Positions 1-13,839 of a stretch of 64,000 nt of DNA are shown here, piece after piece. This stretch comes from Planococcus citri. Taxonomy: Eukaryota; Arthropoda; Insecta; Hemiptera; Pseudococcidae. Where the stretch lies: the NCBI RefSeq assembly GCF_950023065.1, contig NC_088679.1:47864001-47928000 (forward strand), read 5' to 3'. The notes beneath the pieces are model-generated. The model saw only the letters and a program-made list of their open reading frames with translations. It did not search any database and was not told the DNA's origin. How positions within the stretch are numbered: position 1 is the stretch's first letter; the number at the start of each line of letters is the position of its first letter. The position numbers and the translations under genes were made by a program.

Positions 1-3000
1 AATATGACACAGAGAGGGAAACGGAAAGCTATCTTACTTACCTACCTCATAAAATGTAGCTCTAGCAGATGGAACTATCATAAAATATCATTCCAAAATA
101 TTGTACCTACCTACTTGCATTCACGTGGAAAATTTTTTATTAAGGGCTATAGCTACCTATTCAAAGGAATTTTTAAAGCTGCACAAATTGAAAATTTTTG
201 CCCTTCCCTCTTCGCGTCATACAGCCTCTCATTCTGCTCCCCCGCCCCCATTCAAAAAATGAAATTTTTGTTTTATGCAAAAACATTGCAAGAAAGCTTG
301 TCATTCAGACCAAAACCAAAATCATCAATAATTCATTTGCACCCCCGTTCTATGTTTAGAAGCATATAGGTATAATTTATAGAATCCGAAAATTTATTCT
401 TTCCATGAACTACCTACAATAAACCAAATTGAACTGAGCAATCACATTGTGATATTTGAAAAAAATTAATTAAATTTGAATGGTTACTCATTTCCTTCAA
501 TTTTCTCCAAAAGATTAGGCTTGTTTCCAAAGCCAAATTTACACACTCACACGGAGATAAAAAGCCCAATTTGAGAAAAATTTGCTGTAAAATTTCATGA
601 GCTGAAATTTTTTTGATTGTTCATCTGAATTTTTTCATGAGACCCGCGAAGAAAAAATGTACTTAATGCTCCAAAACATACTCAACTTACGTAAAATTGT
701 AATCCCTTTTTTCCACGTCTTTGACACCTCACAAAGAAGAATGTTTATATACCTACATCGCAATAAAATTGTAATAAAATAATGTAAAACAATCTCAGGA
801 ATTTTTAATTTTTATTAAATTTTATTTTAAAACTTTAAAAAAAGGTAAAAATTAGGATTTATTGAAAATCTTTGAGAATTGTACAAAAGTTTTATAAGTA
901 TTTCTGAATTTTGAAAAATTTCTGCTGTGAATAAAACAATATTTTGTACTAGAAGGAAAAACGCAAAGATTTTGAAAATTAGTTGAAATTTCATTTTGGA
1001 ATTTGAAGAAGAAATCGAGACGAAATTAGTAAATTCGAAAAAATCAAAATCCCAAAACGAAATAATCACAAAAAAGATCGAAAATTCAAATTTATATCAT
1101 TTTCCATACAAGTCCAGGAGTCTTCTGAAATGAAAATCTTTTCTGTTGAAAAATTCTAATACCACATACTTACTTACCTACCTATAAGTACGTAGTACGT
1201 ACTTAGTATAACTCTTTACTTGCATAGAAATATGTATACCATCATTCTACTCAACTTGATTCCAGTTTTGTTAAGCGATGTAGGTAAAAATGTTTCCTTG
1301 TGAGCTGTCGAAATTATTGAAAAAAATAATAGATAAGGGGAATGCAGTTGTGTGTTTTAAAGCATTATAAAGTTTTTCTTTGAGGGGTTTATGAAAAAAT
1401 CAAGATGACTAAGTCTGTAGATTTGGCATCGGAAATGAATGTAGGTATGTTTTGAAGGTAATAAAATGAGTGATCACTCAAACCAATTTTTTTCCCAAAT
1501 ACCTACTCGTACTTACCTATCACAATGCGAATTGTTCTGTTCAACTCCTCTCATCAAAATTCTCGAAATTTATCAGCTGAGCTTTTTCTGTGTTCCATAC
1601 CTACGTTGAAGGGCTGGAAAAAGTTTTCAAAAATTGAGTGTTGCTAAAAAAAAAAAATGCACTTAAATGGTCATTCAAGAAATCTGACTTTCTTGGAACT
1701 GCACAACTTTTTTACAACTGCTCATCAGTTTTTTGGCGCTGCACAATTGTAATGTGTCACACCACAGTGTCCGCATAGAAGAGGGATGCAAATAATTATG
1801 TAGATTATTGATTTTGGTCTAAATGGCAAACTTTCTTAATGCCTTCAAAATCATCCTAACTATGAAATTGAACCTCTCCTTACACCAGATGTAGCTAATG
1901 TGACGAGCCGTTTAAAAAGAAAAAAATTCTTTGAATTAATTTAGAAATTCAAACAATCAATTCTATACTTTAGATATTTTCTTATTAAGAGTAAAAGCAT
2001 TAAATGTATGGAGAAAAAATTGTAGATATGTAAGTATAAAACAAAAATTTAATTTTTTGAAAGGGGGGAAGGAGAAAGAGAGACTGTTAAAACGAAGAGG
2101 AAAAGGCAAAAATCGTTCAACTCATTGAGAAATCCGTTTAAATGGAAATAGTTCCAAAATTATGAAATTTCGTAGGTAGGTGACTACTTACTTATAGGTA
2201 ACTGAATTAACAAAGTACCTATATTTATACCTATAAAATACTTGAAAAACTCGCTTTGACGGTTTAAGACAAATTTTCGTAATAGGTGCAGCTCTGCAGC
2301 AACTGCATTTTCAACACCCTACTTATGCATTTTTTCTTTTTTTTTTAATCGAATGAAATATGGCTTAAAATAGGTATTAGGTGACCTTATCACAAGTCAT
2401 GACTTTTGAAATTTTAAAACTGATGTCTCAAAACCCACCTATAGTTTCGCAATGACATGAAAAATCATCTTCTCAAATGCCTTGCGCATTTCAAATCGAA
2501 TTTTGAAAATCTCACTTAATATGTGTTTTGAAACCAGGTAAACGATGTGTTTGAGCAACGATAAAATTTCCTTGTAAAGGGTAACAGATGTAAGTTTAAA
2601 AGACTATAATAATCATATGAGCACAATAAGCCTCAGGCTTGTCGTTTGTAATACGCTTGTTTCAATAACTGGGTGGTTAAAAATCTTTAGTCGTGTGGAT
2701 TTGTTTTCATTCGTGCTTCACTTTACTTGCATTATGTTTGAAATGGATAGCCTAAATTATATGTACGATTTGCAAATTATATCGAGCATGTGTATTGTTT
2801 GAAGAAGAAGTACATACATAAAACACACCTAAATAAGTTTAATTATTTATCTGTAAATATTTAATAACGAAAGATGGACTGATTATTAAGTAATAGGTAT
2901 CATTCCAATAATCGAGATGGCCTCCCTGTATAACATTTTCAGTTAGGTAAAGACATCCTGATGCCGAAAGTTTTGGATTTGGAATTCTGAGGGGGAAAGA

Positions 3001-6000
3001 CATTATAGGTATCTATTCGCGCGAAACAGTAAAATATTCTCATCATTGTAAAAAAGACAGAACTAAAAAGATAAATTAGGTACGAAAAAATGCAAAATAT
3101 TGAAATAATACGAACGATTACGAGTAAGCTGTGGTGATCTTTTTGAAACTCCCTGTATACAAATGAGCAAGTAATAAGCGTACGTCATTTAGAAAAGGTA
3201 TAGAGAAAGGGAGCTTCAGTGGGTAGTTTGCTGGCAGCGTTTTGCGATTTTGTAATTTGATTCTGCGAGCATACAGCGTGCAATGCTGTACAATCGATAT
3301 TTACATTAGATTTACGCAGTATTTTCTCTCTTTTACTCGTATTATAAAGGAACTATATATACACGCGACGTAAAATCTATACCTCGCTCGATAAAAATCT
3401 CCATCGAATATTGCGGCTGTTTCTTCAATAAAATGAGTTCGATAAGATAGCCTGCACGTGGATTCTGTTCTGCTCTAGATTGAGATTTCAAAATTGGTAC
3501 TGTTGGGTAGGTGATTGTGACAAAGGGGAAGAAAAACTGTATACTTACCTATTTATAACGGTCAGAGGCAGCGAGGTTGATTTTTCTGGCCGGTCACAAC
3601 ATTTTTAATCAGCGAAAAAAAAGTCAACCTAATACTTATACCATTATTATGACGTACTTACTACTTAAGCATAATAGGTAGGTATAGGTAATTAGGCAGG
3701 TATACATGTACTTACATGCAGGGGCAGAGTGGTAGAAATTTGTGATTTTTTTCATCCATCTTTTCAACTTCTGAAAAAGAATTCAACATTATCACGCCTT
3801 TTTCTTGCCCCTTTCCTATAAAAATGCAAACAATTTCGTTTATTGACATGGACAAAACTTAACGCGTTTTTCATACTTTTTTCGTTCCTCTCAATGGCAT
3901 AGGTATAAAAAAATGATTACAATATCCCTTTCCCCCGTCAAACGATGATCGGGGTGCCAAATGATTTTAAATATTTTTGTTACACATGGTATCGCGTCTG
4001 GTAGAAAACCATGATAGACTGCCTGGCACAGGCAGTAGAGAAATTCGTTGCTATGAGTCATCCGTATTTTCTCAAGTCCATACACAGCTTGTAAGACACA
4101 GGAAATTGAAAAAAATTATGATGTTATACCTAGATATCTATAAGTATGTGTATCAAGAGGACGTTCGTCTTAGACCCATTTACGTATGGTTTCTCAATCA
4201 CTTTTCTAAAAAAAAAAAATAACCTAACCTTTTGTTTAACGTAATAAGTTTATGGGCAGGGAGGTATCTTTATTCCGCCTGTCCTCCTTTTTCTCAGATT
4301 ATTATCTACCTACTTATACGAATTGGATTCAAAAAACTTGAAACAGAAATGGTGTCTTTATTCTTTTTTTATTTTTTTGTTTTGAGAAAATTACAAATAA
4401 ATTTTATGTATAAAAAGTAACGATTTCTAAAAGTTACAATTGAAGTTGTCAATGTTTTTTTTGGGGGGGGGAGGGGCTTTGAGATGCACAACTCATCGTT
4501 TTCAAAGTTACATTGATCTCAGTGCGTCTGAATGCAATGTATGCGCATGAAGAATAAAGGGATGTCTATATTTAAGCTAGGTATTAGGTACTCGTACCTA
4601 TACCTTCTTTTAAATTTTTAAACTTAATCATTTCCCTATACCCAGTTAAAAATTGAGGTGGTAAAACAAAACAAGAAATTAATTAAAATCAAGTAGGTAC
4701 ACACAAACATATAGGTAAGTATTTACTTGCTTCTGCGAACTCGCAGCATGACACCCATTTCTCAACTCACTGTAATGTACACATTTCAATCGAACAATGA
4801 AGCGAATTTTAAAATTCATACCAATATAATACACTGCGGTGCAAATAGTATAGGTACATAAGTTATAATACCCTTATTTCTGGGCATTATTGGGATGTTA
4901 CAGTGACCTGTTTTGTCACACTGTATCGCTACATCTCGTTATAAGAGGGGACTGCGTGAAAGATATACGTGGAAGAAACGATGGAACGAAAATAATAGAT
5001 TCGTACCTAGTCATTTGTCCGTTTGACACCGCGTGGTAATTGAAACATTCTGCAAAAAAATATCCCGCTGTTTCTTTTTTTACCTCAATGACCGACGACG
5101 TGGAGAAATTTCACCCATGTTTCCAACACCAGTAGCATGTAAAGCTGCATGTGTGTGCGTTTTAGGTACCTATTGTGAACGTGTGGTATTGATGACAGTA
5201 AATAGAATTTTAGCACCTATTTCTTTCTATGCTCTGTTTGAAGTGTGAGCGGTGTGTACTATATCGCACAAAGAGAATATTTTATAGGATAAAGGAGAGA
5301 CCATTTATTGACTAGGACTTGAGTAAACTCGAGTATTTGTTAATGAACGATGATCCGAGACGCTCGAGTGGATGCGTGCGTTTAAAAAGCTTGCTGAAGA
5401 AAATTTGCAATTGAGTCTAGAACTCGACGTTTTCGGCAAGTAAATCCGATTGCATTGCATGACTGGTGGCACACGATTTGTCAATTGTTTACTTTACGCA
5501 GAATAAAGCACTCGATCAAACTTTTGTAAGCGCTTGTTGGTTGTACTACTTACCCATTTTATATATACCTAACCTTTTAGTTTACTTACGCTGTACAGTC
5601 CTATGTAGTAGGTAGTATCGCGTGAGAAATGAAATAAACGCGTTGTCCGATTTAATTTGGAAAAACGCCTACAGCTTTTGGAATTTCTTGATTAATAGAT
5701 ACATTATAGTTTTATTGTTCAGGTAACGAATGCGATAAAAATTCAATTCCGTCGAAATTTGTTGTACGATATGGACATATTGCAGTAATATTTTACATTT
5801 TTTGGCCTTTCGAGAGCTGTTGGGAAGAGAGTCAGTTGGGAAGTAGATATTTCGGATTCCAAATAAGTTTGATGAATATTATCATCTGTATATCTATACC
5901 TACTTACCTACACTTCAATGACTGATGAAAATAAGTTTCTTGAACACGTAAACTTGATGTACTTAGGTATGGTGGACGGGTAGAGGTACTTCCTTACTCA

Positions 6001-6029
6001 CTTTATTCGAATCTATCCGAACACTTTTG
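1..6029. other. Non-coding AT-rich DNA (intron or intergenic)
   Basis: No coding region can be supported here. Open frames are short (the longest is 121 codons at 4-369), have no recognisable motif and use residues as expected from AT-rich random sequence. The stretch is densely sprinkled with TAGGTA/TACCTA words (for example around 1170-1200, 2170-2240, 3660-3710 and 4590-4610). A T8G9 junction lies near 4455-4471. Since the only exon found reads left to right at 26.9 kb, this may be intron of that gene, but that is inference. Confidence 0.6.
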
Positions 6030-6570
6030 ATACCGAGTCGATTTTAGACGGTTTCAAGCCGTTTTGAAGGCTTCGGCGAATTTTTGGTAATTCTAGTTTT
6101 CAATTTTTCTGGATAAAAATATGGCCCCGAACTGGTAGACGTCAATTTTGGAAAAATGGTATATACCTAATCGGTCAAGAGGGTCACTAACATAACAAGC
6201 ACCAACCGCGAACATTCGCGCTGAAATTAACTGGGATCGATCTAGGGCCTATGGCATTTTTTGAGATACTGGAATTTCCAAAATGCTGCTTGAGCCTTCA
6301 AAACAGTTCGAAACCACCGCCAGTTGACTCAGCTCTTCCATCTTAATTTTACGAAATTTAATGAAAATTTCGAGTTCCAACAATCCCTACTGGAGACTCC
6401 AGAAAGGCTCAAAACGGCTGGAAACCGTTTCCAATCGACCCGGTGGGTCCTAAATATAAAGTATACATACCAATTGTTTCAGCTTTCTAGGTTAATTTGG
6501 TGAAATTTTTATTTTATTCTGTTTTGGGCTCAAATTTGATTTTCAAAATTTCACCAGTCGAAAAATTCAC
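6030..6570. repeat. Interspersed repeat, family B (degenerate inverted repeat)
   Basis: A degenerate inverted repeat is visible. The left arm near 6036-6075 (GACGGTTTCAAGCCGTTTTG) pairs with a right arm near 6403-6440 (CTCAAAACGGCTGGAAACCG). The segment 6395-6560 (CTGGAGACTCCAGAAAGGCTC, then TTTCTAGGTTAATTTGGTGA, then GGGCTCAAATTTGATTTT) recurs in similar order at 52030-52190. Two copies sharing several blocks argue for a dispersed, probably transposon-derived family. No coding capacity is seen, and the boundaries are approximate. Confidence 0.55.
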
Positions 6571-7175
6571 CTTATAGCACCTTGAGTTTTGGTATGGTGA
6601 TATATCTTTGCATTCTCTTGCTATAATCTCTGTTCGTTCAAAAAATTTTCTGTCTGTTGCAACACCTCCCTTGTAAGCCGATTTTCTTGCTATATTTTCA
6701 AAAAAAAATCCTTTGAAAGAGTGACTTCTTATCAAAAAGTCAAAAAAACGACTCAAATTAATTATCTAAGTACCTAACACTTATCATTGTGATAGTTTGT
6801 TGAATGTTATCTGCTGTAAGTGAGCATATCTAATAAGTATGCTTTGTTTTTGCTTGATAGGAGGAAGAAGGAATTTAAAATTATTATCGCGAAAATTAAC
6901 TTCGAGATTAATTAGAGAAGTTCTCTATAGAATTTTTAACGAAAATTTCACTTCTCAAAACTGAAAAATCATGTTGAATCATTTCTAGTCATTCTTAAAC
7001 ACAAATCTAAGTACCTACCTACCTAGGTAGGTGTAATAGTTATAGATACAAAATTTAAATTTAGCACTTTTTTGATGTTTAAAACTAAACTAACCGAAGC
7101 TATAGGTGGCCAAAAAATTTTTTTATCATCTATAGGGTGAAAAACGGTGTTTTTAAATTTTATTTCAATTTTTTA
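6571..7175. other. Non-coding AT-rich DNA with a perfect 16-bp palindrome
   Basis: No gene seen. At 7017-7032 the sequence ACCTACCTAGGTAGGT is a perfect 16-bp palindrome. It is an extreme example of the TAGGTA/TACCTA motif found through the window. An 80-codon minus-strand frame at 6514-6756 has no family resemblance. Confidence 0.6.
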
Positions 7176-7964
7176 ATATCGCACCTCGGGAGTAGTTACA
7201 TCTCAAAAAAGTGAAATTTTACAGGAGAGTGATTTTCTTTCTTTTTAAAACTTGATTCATTATTTTTATCAACTTGTAATTAATTGTGAGGAATGAATAG
7301 CACCTCATTTTAAAGATCTAGTATCCTACCTTCATTTAGCATAAGAACACGTTGAAAAATAAAATCTTAAAGAGGAAATATTTCAATGTTGGGAAAACAT
7401 TTTGAGTTATAACCTTTCATTAAAGTTGATGTGGAGGCGAAAGGAAGCGTCCAAAAAAATTTCATGTCAACAAAGTTGTAGAGAATTAAATTTCCAATCG
7501 ACGTAACGTCGTTAGTTTTTTTCTAGAGTGCTTAGTTTTTGAGTTTTTCTCAAAAAACTAAAATGTCATTATATGTGCAAATTCATTTTTCTGAAAAGTG
7601 ATCAATTTAAAAATTTTTTCCATTTGGTACAATCCAATAAAAAATGCACTCCTTGTGACTATTTCTAACTGACAAACATTCAAAACAATCACAACTGTTT
7701 GTCAACACTTTGTATGTACGAAATTTGCTCAAAAAAGGTGGAGTTTTTTGAGATGTACCCTTAGGTATGTACATAACTCCAAACAACTTGCAATGTTGTT
7801 GGGATTTTGAGTTAGGCCATTTGCGTTTTTTACAAGATCTAGTTAATGTACCCAACTCAAAGTGTTATTTTTGGTTGAGGGGGGTCATATAAACCCCAAA
7901 AATGTAAAAACGTCAAAATCATTTTTTTTTGAGATGTAACCTTATTACTCCTGAAGTGCGATAT
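7176..7964. mobile_element. Inverted-repeat element (MITE-like)
   Basis: Imperfect arms of about 45-50 bp face each other. The left arm from 7176 starts ATATCGCACCTCGGGAGTAG and runs on to TTACATCTCAAAAAAGTGA. Its complement ends at 7964 (GAGATGTAACCTTATTACTC, then CTGAAGTGCGATAT). The interior of roughly 690 bp has no open frame with recognisable content, and an 82-codon minus frame (7607-7855) lies inside it. Looser symmetry may extend outwards (GGCCAAAAAATTT near 7107, GGCCATTTTTAGCC near 7993). A non-autonomous DNA transposon is the most likely explanation; no clean target duplication was identified. Confidence 0.6.
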
Positions 7965-8690
7965 GATGGGTACTAACTGAAATTTGAATAGTGGGCCATT
8001 TTTAGCCAAATGATTATTTACCTAATAACTCAGGCGTTCAAAAAACTTACGACTGGATTCAAGTATGCAGCAGGGAAAAGACAATCTTAAAACATTTTTC
8101 ATGTGCAGTATCACACCAACGATTGCAGCCTGTATTTACATGTGAGTTTGTAAACGTACAGTACACGTGCTCGCCTTCTCTTCTTCAATGAAATTTGTTA
8201 TGTACCATCTGGCTATAAACAATTTGCACATAGTAGGTACACATAACTTTTACATTATACTTGATCGTTATATTTGGTCGAGTGCTTGAAGCCTACCTAC
8301 GCAACTTTTGAAAAGAGTATATAGATAAATACGCTGGTATACGCAAGACATTTTCAAACTGTAAAGATTCACTCGATGAAATCTTGGACGAAGTGCGTGG
8401 AAATCATTGAAAAGATAAAATGTATCAGAAAATGGAGACGTTTGCCGTTTCGAAAGAACAATTAAAAGCGGATAACCATTCAACGATGATTATGTTTACA
8501 TGCCCCTCAACCTATAACTTGAAATGGTCTTCGTGTTTTGGAGCACGTCAAACTGTAAATAATAAACGACACGACAAGAAGTTCCCTTGAACTATGCTGG
8601 CTGAAGGACCGAGTCTACAGCATTTTAATGGAATTACTTTACAAATCACGAACACTAGATGGGTTTTGTTTATTTACGCCAAATTCTGAT
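7965..8690. other. Non-coding DNA
   Basis: No gene supported. The stretch is low in homopolymers, with a 71-codon minus-strand frame (8268-8483) that shows no recognisable domain. It leads into a CpG-richer block downstream. Confidence 0.5.
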
Positions 8691-9430
8691 ATGTACCTGG
8701 ATTGCGGCGCTCTGAATAAAAGCTATATAGCATTGTGTTTACTCGAGCATTAATAGCGTATACATTTTTTATACGCCGCGATCGCGTATTACGTTTTGAC
8801 TTTTGGTAACTTCTCAACTTTTACGTAGGTAGGTACTAGGTATAGTTACGTATGGGGTGGCTGATTCGACGACTCGCGTACGCCCTCGCGAAAATTAAAA
8901 ATTTAATGTTTCGGCAAATAACGTTACGATCGTTTTCTTTTCACTGGTTCGGCGAAATATCAACGAGTAGCAAACACCGAAGGGTGTCGATTGCTGGAAT
9001 TCAATTTATGTAAATGTTATTCAATTATTAGTTAGAAAACAGACGCTTACAATCGGCGGTAATCGTCGCTTTAAAGCGAGAAAGTCGATCTGCAAGGGAG
9101 GTAAACCGTCGAATTATCGTCCTTTGTGTGATAAGGGTTGAAAATTACTTTCTTTGCCGAGTAAAGATTGCCCTTGGAAGACTGCGTAAGGCCGTCGTCG
9201 TCACAGTGCGCCGCGCACCCCGCCCTTTAAACATCAAAAGATTACGAAGTGAGAAAAGTTCAGGCGTTTGTGTTGCAAAAAGCGTTCACTTTGAAATAAT
9301 AAGTTTTAGCTTAATACTGTATGAGCTATTCGGAGTCGCTGGGGAGTCGCAACATAATAATTGAGTATGCTTACGATATATAACATATAGGCGATCGCAG
9401 ATACCCGGACTCATCTAGGTTTACTGCTGG
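8691..9430. promoter_or_regulatory. CpG-richer unique block, candidate regulatory DNA
   Basis: CG dinucleotides are much denser here than in flanking DNA (ACGCCGCGATCGCG near 8771, GATTCGACGACTCGCGTACG near 8863, and the CGTCGTCGTC/GCGCCGCGCACC run near 9193-9220). TAGGTA-type words and repeats are scarce. A TATA-like CTATATAGC occurs near 8721. The composition suits an enhancer or promoter, or an unrecognised untranslated exon. The 78-codon frame at 9128-9364 has no recognisable domain. This is composition-based inference only. Confidence 0.2.
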
Positions 9431-12400
9431 ACAGCGATCCTCGAGCTTAAAGATTGAAATTTGAGCCTGTAGATCAGTTGGTAAGCTATTTAATCTCTAC
9501 AAATTCCTTCCTCAGACAAAGTGAACTGGTGTATTATTCGGTATATAAAAATTATTTTGCCTCTGGTGTGTTTTTGCCTGCCTAAATATTTGATCAACGG
9601 TTTTCTAGCGATGAGCTTTTGAATTTGAATGGAAACAAGCTATTAAAATTTGATTCATTTTTGAACCAAAGGAAGTAGGTACGGACAGACACAAAGTTAG
9701 TCTGATAAAGACCATCGCAATTTGCAGGGTTTGAAAAGCGAAATTTGGAAGGATGTGAATCTCTATGTATCCAGTTTGAAATGTCTTTTTTTTCACCTTG
9801 AAATGTACCCAACATTCAGAAGAACCTTTTCATGGTGCATGAAGCAGTCGGAACAGAACAAAGATGTACAGAGTGTCCTACTCCTGCCACCTATATAAAT
9901 GTGTAATTACCACATTTCACCTGTAAGCTAACACAGGCAAACATCCTGAATTCATGTATGGTTATTTGCCTATTGCTAGAAATTGAAGGGGCTTAAATTA
10001 AGCTTGCACCACTTAAGAACTCTGATAGGCAGAGCTGGCTTTGCGGTCCCAAATACTATAGGTTCCATCTGGAATTTTTCGTTGGGGGGCTTATCATTGT
10101 TCCAGTTGATCAAGAAGCATTTTTAAAAAAACCGAAATATCCTAAAAAAAAAGTAATGATTTTCGCCATTAGATAGGCTACCTTTTTTTTTGAAAATACC
10201 AAAAAAAAACGTAAGTAGGTACTTACCTATTTTTTATTTAGTTTAATTACGAATTAGCTTACTGCTAATAAAATTTTTTGAAGAAAAAAGTTTGCACTTT
10301 CGTACTATGCAACATTGCAACGTCCAATTGATATTTCAATTTGCTTCTATGTCAATATGTAGAATCATTTCTGTATTTTCTAAAGATCTGCGCATTCAAA
10401 AAAAACTAGTCCATTGAAAATCTTTTTGTATACGTAGAAACTCTTTAATAATTTGATACCACTTACAAATAATGAAATATTATTCTTTAGGATTGAAAAT
10501 AAAAATAATTGAAATTAAATGTGTATTTAAAAAAAAAACTTTACTTCTCCGTATTTGAAAAATCTGATCTTCTTATAATTATAATTTGAAATCTGTACAA
10601 AGATAAGTCTTTCCTGTAATACCAAAGCGATATACTTACGTTTGTAACCAAAGTGTAGGCCTAAGTAGGTACTTATTCAACAAAGTACATAATTTCGACT
10701 TCAGAATCAAGGGGTATAAAAGAGACAAGCATAGATAATACAGTACATGGAAAAGACAAATGACGAGATTGGAGAATATAAAAGATACATAATAAGCACA
10801 ACCAAACGTTAACAGGAAAATGCTCACGCGGATATTAAACGACCGCTTTAATAAAGTCGTAATCCGAACGTTAATTGTTAACTTTTTTTTTTTCAATCTG
10901 AGAAAACAAGGAACCGGTATCAGCCAACATTTCCTTTCCGTCAAGTAGTTGCTCGTGCTTTAGGACCAAGTTATCAACGAATTCAGAATCTACATCATCT
11001 ACATGTAATATCTGATTACATAGACTGTTCAATGAATCATGATTCCTATCGAATGCGCCGCCTTTTATACACTACTTTATAGACTATAAATGGAGAAGAG
11101 TGCAACTGGAAATTAAAAACCGTTTTAAACTTCTAAAATGAACACTTAATGGTGAATGGTGGTAGGTTAGGAGAGTGTCAGGTGGCAAACGCTGTTAACA
11201 CCGCGCTAAAGGATGTCAGTCATCGATCACTATATACTTTTCAGTGCTCTAGAATATCTTTACAGGATGTTCCAAAAGCAACCAAAAAAATCATTATGCC
11301 ATAAAAAAATGATCTGACTAAACTTAATATGTACCTAGACGTATCTACGATATATTACTTACTTAGGTAGGTACTTATAACTTTCAATTTTTTTGTCAAT
11401 TTGAAGAGTTCACGCTCTCGTTCTTATAGTATATACGTATGATTGGATGCATTTCAACACGCTCTCCATACCCATCCTGTATCGTACCCACCTATACCTA
11501 TACGTTTTGAAAACAATTGTCAACTTTTATCGATATCATTAAACGACAATTGAAAGTCACGAATTTCAGCCTTATATAGAGTATTCGTAGCAGACACGCC
11601 TTTTTTTTTATCCTTTAACAGATCCAATTGACACGCCTATTCTAACCTGTATACCTATAGTTTTTTTAGTCACTTACTCTTTCGAATATAGATATATTCA
11701 ATGAACGAGTTAAGTGCTTCTTAATAATTTATCTGGTTCTTTAAATCAATGAGTATACCCTTTATGCATTCTACAGCTTCTGAAATTATATCCATTAGTT
11801 TCAGTTTACATTTGAGATAAAAAACCCCACACCGCTGCATCCGAATAAGTGATTGCTTAAGAAGAGAACAAAAACTCTTTCCGTCCGTTATTAATAGTAG
11901 CTGATTGATGATTTTGTAAAGATGTATAAGTATAAAGATAGATACGTTTGAATGATTTTATTCAATCCGCCGCCGTCATATAAAATAAACCCGTCGCACA
12001 CTCCATTTAATACAATTTTTTTTTTTTTTTTTTTTTTTTGAATTTAACGCAACGATATGATGTATTATATCTAGGTAGGTTAGGTTAAGCACGCCTCTGT
12101 GTTTAGGAATGAAATTATTCTCACCTAACGACGTCGTTGGATAGGTAATTTGGACGATTGTCTGCTGACTCAGTCTTTTCTCAAATGTCGTTCAAAGTTT
12201 TCACAAAAGGAAACTCTAATTTCATGATACGTGTGTAATGGTTTGTTACACGAGTGTGTACAGGGTGAAATAGGATGTTGAATAAAGGGCGTATAATTAT
12301 TTTAAAGAAAGGGTGTAACATAGCTTTTAGCTTTTGATACATGAGTAAGATATACAAGGTAAACGCTTTTAGAGTAAGTATGTACCAATGTTTTCAAACA

Positions 12401-13730
12401 TGAAAGAAATCACCTTGAAGTTTTAGCAAACTGTTTTGTAATTAATCATTTTCGCGATGTTAAATAAGTATACAGCGAACGTGTATAGGTCTGCAGGCTG
12501 GAAGTAAAACAATTTCTTTCGAAATACGATATCACACGGTGAGAAATGAAAAGGATGGAGGGAGAATTATCTTACTCCTACATGATAGTACACGCATCTG
12601 TAGTAGTAGTGGACACGGTATTATTTATTTATGTTGGATCTCATTTGTAAATTTTCTCAATAGGTAGCCTAGTTAGATACTTGAAGATGCTCATCAAAGG
12701 ATCAATCGAAAAGAAAAATGTAGGTATGTATTTATGAACTAAAAAATTGAAAATTATGGGCTGTTGACTTCAATTTTCTTATAATCAATTCAGAATTCGT
12801 TTCATTTTTTCCAAATTTCAACTATCATAATGAACTTTATCCATCCAATTTTTTTCGATTTTATGTGCTAATTTTTTCAATTAAGTACCTATTCTTCTAT
12901 CTAAACCTTTAAAAATTTGCAAATTACTGAGGATCAATTTAATTGATGGAGGGGGTCGTCGCTTCCTATCCCCTCCTCATCTGTCGGCATGTCAGAACGA
13001 AATCAGCACAAATATAATTTTTCCTCGCTCTGCACGAAAAATCAGCTCATAAATTTTGAATCAATTTGTTTCTTTACTTGAAAAATTTATAATTTCATCA
13101 ATTCACCAGATTGATTATTATTCAAGGCTCTTCATTTTATCAACCCTTCAAGAGACCAGAGACGGAGGCAAATTCCCTCTTCCGCATTACCACCCCTACT
13201 GAAGGTTCGTCTTCTTTTGCTGGCTTCATTTTAAAGCTAGAGCTGAAACTTGTCAATTTTTTTCATCTTCAGAAATCCGAAAGCAAACCTTTTTGAGATT
13301 ATGGCGGGAAAACATATTTACAAATATACCTATAGAAGAGTTGATTTGTGTCATTGATTTCAGCTTTTTTAAAATTAAATTTCAAGTTGAAATACTTGGT
13401 TTGAGCTAAATAACATTAGTTCTCTAATTGGTCTCAAAAAAGTTACAGCCTCAACTTTTTTCATTTAGTTTGCTAAATTTTTTGATTAAATTGAATCAGC
13501 TGAGTACTGACTTTAAACTTGAGAAGTCGTGCAGAGAAATTATTCAAGTTGAGCAAGATTTTGCACACATTGTCTGAAAATTCAGTAACTTTTCTTGTAC
13601 ATAAATAATTTAAAAATCTGTAATTGACAGCCTTTATTATAGGATATAAATAACATTACAAAATTAAAACATTGAAAGTGAAGAAAAATTAATTAAGTAC
13701 ATACCTACATAAATAATTAAAACGATAATG
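9431..13730. other. Non-coding AT-rich DNA
   Basis: No gene supported. Frames up to 102 codons (minus, 10636-10944) show no conserved motifs. A 24-nt T tract lies at 12016-12039. Read on the minus strand it would be a poly(A) run, but no AATAAA lies close upstream in that orientation, so a retroposed tail is not supported. Short AC/TG and TAGGTA words are scattered throughout. Confidence 0.55.
12016..12039. repeat. Poly(T) tract, 24 nt
   Basis: An uninterrupted run of 24 T residues follows TACAA and is followed by GAATTTAACG. It is a simple repeat and a likely site of length polymorphism or assembly error. Confidence 0.9.
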
Positions 13731-13839
13731 AAAACCCTTTCACCTGATGAAATGAACTTATCACAAAAAAATCAAAATTCAAAAGAATTAAAATTTTGAT
13801 TTTTTTGTGAGAGTTCATTTCATCGAGTGAAAGGGTTTT
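13731..13839. repeat. 109-bp near-perfect hairpin (inverted repeat)
   Basis: Arms 13731-13779 and 13792-13839 are reverse complements over about 48-49 bp, with one single-base indel and a few mismatches, around a 12-nt loop. The left arm starts AAAACCCTTTCACCTGATGA and the right arm ends CATCGAGTGAAAGGGTTTT. The size and shape would suit a small MITE or a precursor of hairpin RNA. The near-complete pairing over the whole arm is more like a palindromic transposon relic than a typical animal pre-miRNA. Confidence 0.85.

Noticed and set aside
12016..12039. T24 tract as a minus-strand retroposed poly(A) tail
   Set aside because: No AATAAA or variant lies within about 35 nt upstream on the minus strand, and no flanking duplication was seen.
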